DNA of 64,000 nt from contig NC_089243.1 of assembly GCF_000512585.2 (NCBI RefSeq), positions 1,922,001-1,986,000 of the forward strand. The letters are read 5' to 3'. The translations under genes and the position numbers were made by a program. The notes below the pieces were generated by a model that saw only the letters and a list, made by a program, of their open reading frames with translations, was not told the DNA's origin and did no database searches. Source of the DNA: Kwoniella bestiolae CBS 10118 (lineage: Eukaryota > Basidiomycota > Tremellomycetes > Tremellales > Cryptococcaceae). This document shows, piece after piece, positions 55,878-64,000 of this stretch; the stretch's first letter is position 1; each line of letters opens with the position of its first letter.

Positions 55878-58800
55878 ATGAGCTACAACAACGGATTCAA
55901 CCCCTCCCAAATGATGGGATTCGGTAATCCCTACGCTCAAGCATTCGGTTCTCCAGGAGGAGGGTATGGTTCACCAGGAAGAGGTGGAGGGAGGGGACGA
56001 GGGAGAGGTGAGCTCTCTCCACATTCCACAAGACTATTGAAGAAGCATTCAGCTGACTTGCTATGATATGTTGTAGATGATAGACGAGGTGGGCGTGGTG
56101 GCGGACGAGGAGGAGGGGGACAGAGGGATAGTAGACCTCCTATACCTGAGAATTCAAATGCGAGGATGAGGAAGATGGTCCTGAAATTGGGTGATGACGA
56201 TGTGAGCTATACTTCCCAAGTCAAGTACCTTCCGAAATGGTAGAAATGATATTTACATGCTCGCGGTGCGATACCATAGGAATACGACCCAGTGGACGAT
56301 CCTCATAGATTGTCTAGAGTACTAAAACGAGCTTGGAGGGAAGGTTCTGCGGGTGTATGTGAGGGGTTTAGGATAAGGTGAGTGATCATCTTTCTTCTAC
56401 ATATAAACCATACAATCCCCATACAGTGCCCATCACCCTTCTTTAAGAAACTAAATTATTTAGCTCGGCGTCCTTTTGTGCTAACATCCTTCATAGCGTG
56501 ACTCAACAACCGCACAAACATTCATACCTCGTTGTCCTGCTCTTATCCCTCTCTCGACGCAGTTCACCTACAGCAGCAACTGAAGGTGATGATGCCCAAT
56601 TAGGAGATAAGAGGAAAGCAGATGATACCGAGGAAGACATCGAGTACGGACGAGAGGTAATGGAAGATCTGAGTAGAGCTTTGAGGGGCTGGGTTGAGGT
56701 AAGGGAATGGCAGAATGTCAGATTAGGGGTGAGTCATCTATGTTCTTGTCCTCAGTGTCAAGAGGAAGCAAGCGAGTGTCGGTGACTGTTTGAAGATGGG
56801 GACAAAGGTCTAATCAGGGACACCAGGTTGGAACGCGGATTTGCATGATAATCTGGACGAAGCAGATCAAAATACTAATTACCGATGTCTTTTCCGCAGT
56901 TCCAATTCTTCTCGCTCCTCGTTCCAGCTGGACTAGTCACCTCTACATCCTTACTAGGCGTATGCAAATCCCTCCTTGCGGTACTCGAGGAAGTAGGTGG
57001 AGGAGGTGACAGAGCGGAGAGGGCAGTGAGAGCGGTGGGAGAGGGTTTGATACGTGTAAGTCCAGCTGCAAGGTTCAGGTAGTAGTAGGGATAGCTGCTT
57101 ATGATACTGTAGTCTGGCAAAGTGTTATATGAGAGCCATCCAGACGAAGTAGAGAATCTCATCTCTTCCATCGAAGGATATATAATCGGTAGAAGGAACG
57201 AAGTGAAATCTCTGGTCGACCCATTCTCTCCTATTCTGTCGGAAGGTCAGGAACCCAACCCCACACCGGATGTGAGTTTGTGATTCACTGACACATGTAG
57301 TCGTCCTGCTCAGCTGACGCCGAAATGATTGTGATATAGACCCTCGACAATTTCCTCTCTGCCCTTCATGCACTCCGAGCCAACTCCTTCGCGCCGCCCA
57401 ACAGCTTACCAAGGTATTGGGAACATGCAACCTTGTCCGAAGGTGCCATACAATCCGATCCATATGAACTATCGCCTGTCTCGATGCCTCCCGAGATGTA
57501 TGCCGTCGACTCGAATGATCTAGATAAAGGTGAAGGTAGGATAGGAAATATCAGATTGTTTGGTGATGATGTGAGCTGTTTTCTTCCGAAAGTGATTGAA
57601 GGATCGCAGCTGATATATCTCGCGATTACAGGTCGTTCCACCACCAGAAACATTGGAAGGATGGGTCCTCCAGAGTCTAGTCCTAGACCTGATCAACATA
57701 TACGAAGTAAACCGCAAAGAATCTGCCTCCTTACTCTTATCACTCAAGAAGTTCCTACCGAGAAACACATTCAAACCTACCAACCCACCTGAAAACCCCG
57801 ACGAGGAGGTATCGACCTGGTCGAACGAATCTCTGATAATATCCACTCTGCTCAATTCCCTGTTGACACTGCCCAGATCCACGTATAAGTCGATCTACTA
57901 CGGCTCGGTCATCACTGAGTTATGTAAGATCTCACCTAATACTGTTGCTCCGCCTGTTGGACGGGCCGTCAGGAAGATCTTCAATTATTTGGGAACGGAC
58001 GCGCTGGATATTGAGTGTCAGGATAGGGTGGCGGTGTGGTTTAGTACGCATTTGAGTAATTTCGGGTTTCAGTGGATGTGGAAGGAATGGTGAGTTGGTT
58101 CTTCTGCTTCGTTCAACTCACCTGCTCCGCTTCAATTGCACGTCAATCACCTATGACATGCTTAAGCGACTCGCCATTTCCCCATTCTTGCCCTGTGGTT
58201 TGGGCGAGTATTCTGATTCATCATTTTTTATCACTCGCAGGATCCCAGATCTCGACCTTCCCCTCTCGCATCCCAAGAGAGCCTTTATGCGCCGCGTGAC
58301 AGAGCTTGAAGTCAGACTGGCATACTACGATCGTATATACGATACCTTGCCAGAGCCGATGAAAGCTGAAGGGGCGGGTGTGATCTCCTCTGAATCGCCC
58401 GAACCATTCTGGCCATATGAGAAGCCAGGTCAGTCCATTGAATCTCAGCTCCGGCTAAGTATGGAAGTTCATCGAGCTGATATCACTTTCAGACCACCCA
58501 TTACATGCCGAAGCCAAAGAGCTCTTGCACCTCTTCCGAACCAAGACCAGTCCATCGGACGTTCGTTCTTATCTTGAATCTTTACCCGGCTCAATCTCCG
58601 GAGAACCAATCTCAGAGGACATAAGGAAGATGGTCTTCGAGACTCTCCTTCATTTAGGTTCTCGTTCATTCTCGCACTTCCTGAACGCCACGGAAAGGTA
58701 TCTCGACCTACTTCGATATCTGACTTCTGAAAGTTCTTCGAGGAGGGTTCTGTTGGATAGCGTATGGACTTATTGGAAGTACTCTCACCAGCAGAAATTG

Positions 58801-59641
58801 ATCACTGTGGATAAGTACCTCCAATATGGTATATTGGAGGGTCTGGACATAGTAAATTTCTTGTTCTCTTCGTCTTCCTCAGAGGGAGAAGAGGAGGGAT
58901 GGACAGATGGCTGGGAGTGGGAGATACTTAAGATGACTATTGAGAAGCATGTGGGGAGAGTCCAGAGTATCAGGAATAGGATGAAGTTGATTGAAAGGGA
59001 GGATGAGATGGCGAGAGCTAGACGGGCTGCTGAGGTTTTGGAGAGGGGTGGGGGGGTCGGTGAGGGGGGTGAGGAGGATCTTGAGGAGGGTGAGTAGAAG
59101 TCAAGTCATATCTCATCCATCCTCTCAGTTTCATCGCCTTCTGTGCTGATTACTTCATGGATATATCTCATAGACGTTCGACCAGAAGGCTCCAAAGCAT
59201 TCAACGATGCTCAGACATCCCTTGATATCCAATCGACGAGACTGGAGAAAATCCTCATAGCAAGTATCAAGCAATTCGTCCTCTCCCTTTCTCCGGTGTC
59301 CTCGTCGGAAAGCACCAGTGTCAATCAAGGGTTGAAAGGTGTTTTGACGTTGCTGCAAAGTGGTGAAGAGGGATTATGGAGCGTTAGAGCGAGGTTGGGA
59401 TGGTACAGGGAGTTTGTGCGATTGGTAAGCCACATTATATATATCGTGTGAATCGAATAGGTTTTAGGTTCATGGCTGATGTTGTTATGCGTTTCCGCAC
59501 TGTTAGTGGTCCGCACACCTAATCCCACTTGCCGAACCTATAGAAAATACCGTCTTTTCATTACTCACGCCCACCGATGATGTCGAGAGGAGGGTGGTGG
59601 AGATTGTTAGAGGCGTGTGGAATAGCGCTCTGGAGATGTAG
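55878..59641 (+). CDS. CBC1: Nuclear cap-binding complex large subunit (CBP80/NCBP1/Sto1)
   Basis: Binds capped nuclear RNA with Cbc2 and supports splicing and export. The ATG at 55878 opens a Gly/Tyr/Phe/Arg-rich start (MSYNNGFNPSQMMGFGNPYA), followed by RGG-type repeats (GRGGGRGRGRG, RRGGRGGGRGGGG) over about 60 residues. MIF4G-like helical domains then follow: FFSLLVPAGLVTSTSLLGVC, GWVLQSLVLDLINIYEVNRK, YYGSVITELCKISPNTVAPP, and the diagnostic FSTHLSNFGFQWMWKEW (NCBP1 'HHLSNFQFRWSWEDW'). The C-terminal block is LLDSVWTYWKYSHQQKLITV followed by DKYLQYGILEGLDIVNFL. It ends RGVWNSALEM at TAG 59639-59641. The RGG-rich lead is not typical of yeast Sto1 or human NCBP1. Confidence 0.9.
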
Positions 59642-60087
59642 TTCCAGGTTTAGCTTTAGATCAAGTACAACAATGACGAAAAATGTATATAATATTTCAA
59701 TCATCGTATTTGCTCATGAAATGAAGAGCCTAATTCTGTTCTTGATACTTTGGTCGTGCTGCACCGACTTGATCATAGGTCATTTGCTTTGTGCTGCATC
59801 CGATCTCACCATGCTTCTGCGTACTGATCTCATCATCGTGAGTCGATGGTCTAGCATATATCGGTATTCGCTCATAAGTAATTCAGTTGGAGCGTACAAC
59901 TCGGTTGTGTGAATCGCAGTCCAACAAAACCCAAAACACAAAGCCAGAATCATCCTGCAACTGCTTTAACATATTCATGACTATGCTTCGCCCTCAACCC
60001 CATGAGGCGGTCCGTCGTACAATCAACTTTCCCACCTCCTCCCTTTTTTGCAATTCCATCTAATTTATATATCCACCGCTGTGTGAT
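59642..60087. other. Convergent 3' region CBC1 / THS1
   Basis: No gene accepted. A 111-codon frame starting at 59577 overlaps the CBC1 end and is a shadow. Confidence 0.5.
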
Positions 60088-63000
60088 CTATAATTTACTT
60101 ACAGCAGCTTTGCTCTCTTTCAAAGCGGTCAACTTCTCAACGGCCACATCAAGTTTAACAGTCTCCTCTCGGCCTTGCACCTCGTCATCCCTATTTCGGA
60201 TATTGACGGATTGAGAGTCCAGTTCATCTTGACCGACGACTGTTGGCAGAACGAAGAAGACAAAACAGAAGTCAGCGAGCAACCACTATAACGAGCATGC
60301 CCCAACCTGGATCTCTAAACCCACCCATGATGAAATTCCATTGAGCAGTTTGAGCATTCCTAATCTTCTTGTTCAAGGTATTATCGCTCAAGTCCGCTTC
60401 GGCGTATAATCCGGCGTCGGTAAATCTCTTGGATACTTGTTGAGCGTATTCGACGTATGCCTTGGCTACGGGGATGACGACGACTTGTCGGGGCGATAAC
60501 CAGAATGGCCTGGTCACGTTCTATATCAGTATGACGTGCATCATCTCATATTTTTTTTTCGAGGCCATTGGACAAGACAACTCACCATTTACCACCCGAG
60601 GATTCAGTGATAATAGCGATGAACCTCTCTAAAGATCCCAAGATAGCTCGGTGGATCATGACAGGTCGTGCGAATTGAGCACCAGGGGTAGATTCGGAGG
60701 ATTGCTCGGCGGAGTGGTATTTCAGGTTGAATCGTTCGGGAAGGTTAAAGTCGAGCTGTAAATCATAGTAGTGTTGTCAGCTTGGGCTCCACAACGACAT
60801 GGGAAGTAGTCTAGCTGACTCACCTGGATGGTACCGCATTGCCAGTTTCGCTTCAAGGCATCAGTCAATTGGAAATCGAGCTATCACACGTCATCATATC
60901 AGCGTACTATAAGCCATGGGTAATTACCAAGAATAAGGGATTTACCTTGGGACCATAGAAAGCGGCATCTTCCTCGTTAACGTGCCATTTACCAGGAACC
61001 TTCTTCTCCAACACTTCCCTCAGCGTAGATTCCGCCTTATCCCACAAGGCAAGATCACCCATCCATTTCTTGGGGTTTCGGGTGGATAATCCCACTTTGT
61101 AAGTGAATCCGAAGGGTTTGTAGACAGCATCGAGGAATTCAAATGCTCCGTACAATTCCGACTCTACTTGATCGGGAGTACAGAAGATGTGTGCTAACCA
61201 CCAAACCATACATCAGCTTTCATTGCTTTTTAATCACACACAAAGCGAGAGCACAGCTCACCATCATCTTGTACGAATCTTCGTACTCTGGTCAAACCTG
61301 ACAAAGCTCCGGAAGCTTCATTTCGATGCAATACACCAAACTCAGCATATCGCAGTGGTAATTCCTTGTATGATCTCTCTCGAGAATCGAAAATCACACA
61401 ATGCCCGGGACAGTTCATAGGCTTCAAAGCGAAAGTATCTTCGTCGACTTTGAGTTGGAACATATCTTCAGCGTAGTTTTGCCAGTGTCCTGAGGTTTCC
61501 CATAATTTCGAGTTGAAGATGTTAGGTGAGCCCACTGTACCATAATCACATCATCAGTAAGCTACTCCTAAATGCTCATTAGTCAGCTTACCTTCCGAGA
61601 AACCTCGTTTGAAGTATTCAGCCTAACGAAACTCGTCAGCTGTATCAACCACATAGAAAGTTTACCAACTTACCTTGATGAAGTTCATGAGGGTGTTGTA
61701 GATTCTCATACCGTGAGGTAAGAAGAAAGCACTTCCTGGGCTCAAATCATTAAACACGAAGAGCTCTTGATCTTTACCGATCTTTCGGTGATCTCGTTTG
61801 GCAGCTTCCTCGAGGTATTTCTTATACTCTTTCATTCGGTCGTTATCGGGGAAGGACATTCCGTAGACTCGTTGGAAGGTATCGTTCTTGGCATCACCGA
61901 GGAAATAGGACGAGGAGTTCTGCAATCGAGGATCAAATAAGCTGTCGGATCCCTGTGAGTTTGTCAGGCAGCTCACGCACCTTGGTAACTGCAAGAGCCT
62001 TGATTCTACCGGTATGAGGAACGTGGGGACCAAGACACAAATCTATCAGAGGACCACATTTATATACGGTGGTTCTGGTTCCATCAGGTACTTTATCGTT
62101 GATATAATGTTGCTTGTATTTGTTGTACTGTGCCATTACGCATAGTCAGCAAGCTGCACCAGTATCATCGAAAGTCATGTGAATCATCGCTACTCACCTT
62201 GAACATCTCCAACAAAGTCTCTTTTGGCAATTCCAGTCTCTCAAAGGGTTGTTTCTCCTTCACAGCAATCTTACAAACATCCTCAATACCCTTATAATCC
62301 TCCTGATTTATCGTTCTCCCACCTGCCAGACCCATATCATAGAAGAAACCACCTTCCTCCAAAGGCGGTCCATAACCAAGACAACAACCGTCAAACCTCC
62401 TCTCACAAGCTTCTCCCAGAACGTGCGCAGACGAGTGCCAGAACACCTGTCGAGCTTCATAATTGTTATCGGGCGAATCGAAATCGAGGAGTTTCAGATC
62501 GCAGGAAGATTCTAATGGTCGAGTGAGATCCCATAATTCTTGGTTGTTCACTTTGGCAATTATCACTTTATCTGCTAATCCCGGTGAGATACCTCTGGCA
62601 ATTTCCAGGGGAGTGGTCTCCCATGCCTTTCCCTCGATCTTCTTCCCGTCTGGGAGGGTGACCGTGATATCTACTCGCTCTTGTTCTGAAGGTTACCAAA
62701 AACATCAGCGGTTCTCCCTCAACCCAGATTCCGATATCAACGGCAAACTCACTGGCAACAAACTCTTCATACTCCGCCTTGTATTTATCGTAAATCTGAA
62801 TCCTCTCAGCGAAGAACTCAGGTGGAGGACTAAGCTCCAAAGGTCCACCACCACCACCTCCCTTCTTATCTTTCTTCTCCTTCTTATTTGGCTTGCCCTC
62901 TCCGCCTTGCTTCTTGTTTACCTGGGTGGCAGAAGCTCCAGGAGTGACAGGTTCCAGACCCTCAGCGGGCTTGGCAGGTTCGGCGGTAGAGTGCACAGGG

Positions 63001-63146
63001 TGGGCGGCAGATGACATGCTGCTGCTGTGTTTTCGGATTTGAGGGATGGATTGAAAGGTTGAAGGAATGAGCCGGTATCTAGCGTTTGATATAGGTTTTG
63101 ATATTGGGAATAAGGCTCTTGTAGCGAATAGTCTTCTGATGAGCAT
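60088..63146 (-). CDS. THS1: Threonyl-tRNA synthetase, probably cytosolic and mitochondrial
   Basis: Charges tRNA-Thr. The first ATG (63146) gives a basic, Arg/Ser/Ile-rich mitochondrial presequence (MLIRRLFATRALFPISKPIS). A second ATG (63017, MSSAAHPVHS) would give the cytosolic form, followed by a Lys-rich linker. The TGS domain is VDITVTLPDGKKIEGKAWET. The editing domain contains WHSSAHVLGEACE (HXXXH) and the KCGPLIDLCLGPHVPHTGRI block. The class II catalytic core shows SPGSAFFLPHGMRIYNTLMN (motif 1 area), LKPMNCPGHC, YAEFGVLHRNEASGALSGL with motif 2 Arg and RVRRFVQDDAHIF. The anticodon-binding domain ends at TAG 60088-60090. About eight introns. Confidence 0.94.
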
Positions 63147-63533
63147 GTAAGCCTTTGATCAAGGCAGTTTGTTCACCTGTTTTGAGGGGTATCGTATATG
63201 ATATAAAGGAATGATTAGATATATGGGGATCACTATATCAACTCTTTCGACTCGTAAATACACTCCTACAACCAAAATCCCAACTTCGACTTTTCGGATC
63301 CAAGCGTTTACAACAGCTAGGCGCACGAGAGGTCATGATTCGGTTTACCAAGGTGCCTAACAGACATCCTGCCATACTGAAAATAGGTTCGCGTCGAGAT
63401 GTTGCCGACTTGACTTTGGCTCGTCCAAGTTATAGTTACGTCCAAAACATCAGTTAGTTACTAGTATATCAATCCAAAAGATATCTATCTAGCTATCAAT
63501 TATCTGTAAACCCTACTACAGAATCCGACCAAG
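63147..63533. promoter_or_regulatory. Divergent promoter THS1 / CTR9
   Basis: A 387-base shared region without a gene. No element identified with confidence. Confidence 0.4.
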
Positions 63534-64000
63534 ATGGCAGAAGGAGAGTCACAGACAGAGCGAACGATAGTCATCTACGGCCAAGGGTGAATCTATCTCA
63601 ACATGATCACTCCATTTCTAATTTAGGCTAACCATGATTCGACTCAACTCAATAGCGGTATCCAGACCGACCTTGACCTCAACTCTCTTGCCGAAGATGA
63701 AATCGCTGCTGTCATCCCAGATCTATTGGTGGACTACTCGGCAGAATGTAGGGATTGGACATTGATCGCTAGCGAACATTGGAGGCAGCAAAGATGGGCT
63801 AGAGCGGAAGAGTTGTTAAAGAGAGGTATCACCTGTGAGCTAAGTATCTTCGGTCTAGACGGAACTATGAGCTAACACTTTATAACAGTCTTTGCTGGAG
63901 GTACCGGAAGACACCCCGATCCTGTAGCTTTGGTGAACTTACATGCAATGATGGCTCATTTGAATCTACATCTGGCGAAGACAGCACCAAAAGTCATACT
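63534..64000 (+). CDS. CTR9: Probable Paf1-complex TPR protein Ctr9 (5' part, cut by the window edge)
   Basis: Exons 63534-63586, 63656-63834 and 63889 to the edge join in frame. The start is MAEGESQTERTIVIYGQ, then GIQTDLDLNSLAEDEIAAVI, the short acidic N-terminal region seen before the first TPR of Ctr9. The following CRDWTLIASEHWRQQRWARA then AEELLKRGITF reads as a TPR-like helix pair at the place where Ctr9 has 'W---A--YY-QG--EE-V--LE'. HPDPVALVNLHAMMAHLNLH starts the next repeat. Ctr9 supports Pol II elongation and histone modification. The assignment rests on about 125 residues, so another TPR protein is possible. Confidence 0.65.

Overview
The window is a stretch of fungal nuclear genome, almost certainly a tremellomycete basidiomycete of the Cryptococcus/Kwoniella type. 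The evidence is dense, intron-rich genes on both strands, introns of about 45-80 bases with GTRNGT donors and CTNA(C)-like branch sites, tiny exons, tRNA genes with introns, and conserved fungal housekeeping proteins. Genus is an inference. I assign 24 protein-coding genes or gene fragments and 3 tRNA genes. Exons were joined by hand from splice signals and reading frame, so internal boundaries of the largest genes are approximate, while ends are given at start and stop codons.

Layout, left to right: 3' end of an unknown + gene (1-229); RPC17, a Pol III subunit (-); an MBP1-type APSES cell-cycle transcription factor (+); an F-box/WD-like protein (-); a secreted orphan (+); a 95-residue orphan (-); separase ESP1 (-), 8.4 kb; RPB10 (+); a PAAF1/Rpn14-like proteasome assembly chaperone (-); exocyst EXO70 (-); an F-BAR/SH3 cytokinesis protein of the Cdc15/Hof1 type (-); a bifunctional biotin gene BIOD-BIOA (+); two tRNA-Asp genes facing each other; SDH4 (+); RAD52 (-); POL31/DNA polymerase delta subunit 2 (+); a tandem array of four related orphan genes (+); tRNA-Ala (+); VPS16 (-); conventional kinesin (-); PET117 (+); cap-binding CBC1/NCBP1 (+); threonyl-tRNA synthetase (-); and the 5' part of a probable CTR9 gene (+), cut by the window edge.

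Most of the window is ordinary housekeeping: transcription (RPC17, RPB10, CTR9), RNA capping, translation, trafficking (EXO70, VPS16, kinesin), mitochondria (SDH4, PET117), and the cell cycle with DNA replication and repair (MBP1, separase, F-BAR, RAD52, POL31). ACGCGT (MCB-like) motifs lie in the separase/RPB10 and RAD52/POL31 shared promoters, which fits control by the MBP1-type factor encoded in the same window, but this is unproven.

The most unusual region is 41.4-45.2 kb. Four small genes there share a protein core, and at least three share a phase-2 intron a few codons after the start. Three have a TATA-like box 105-110 bases before the ATG. I recognise no known family in them. They look like a recent, diverging tandem expansion between conserved POL31 and VPS16.
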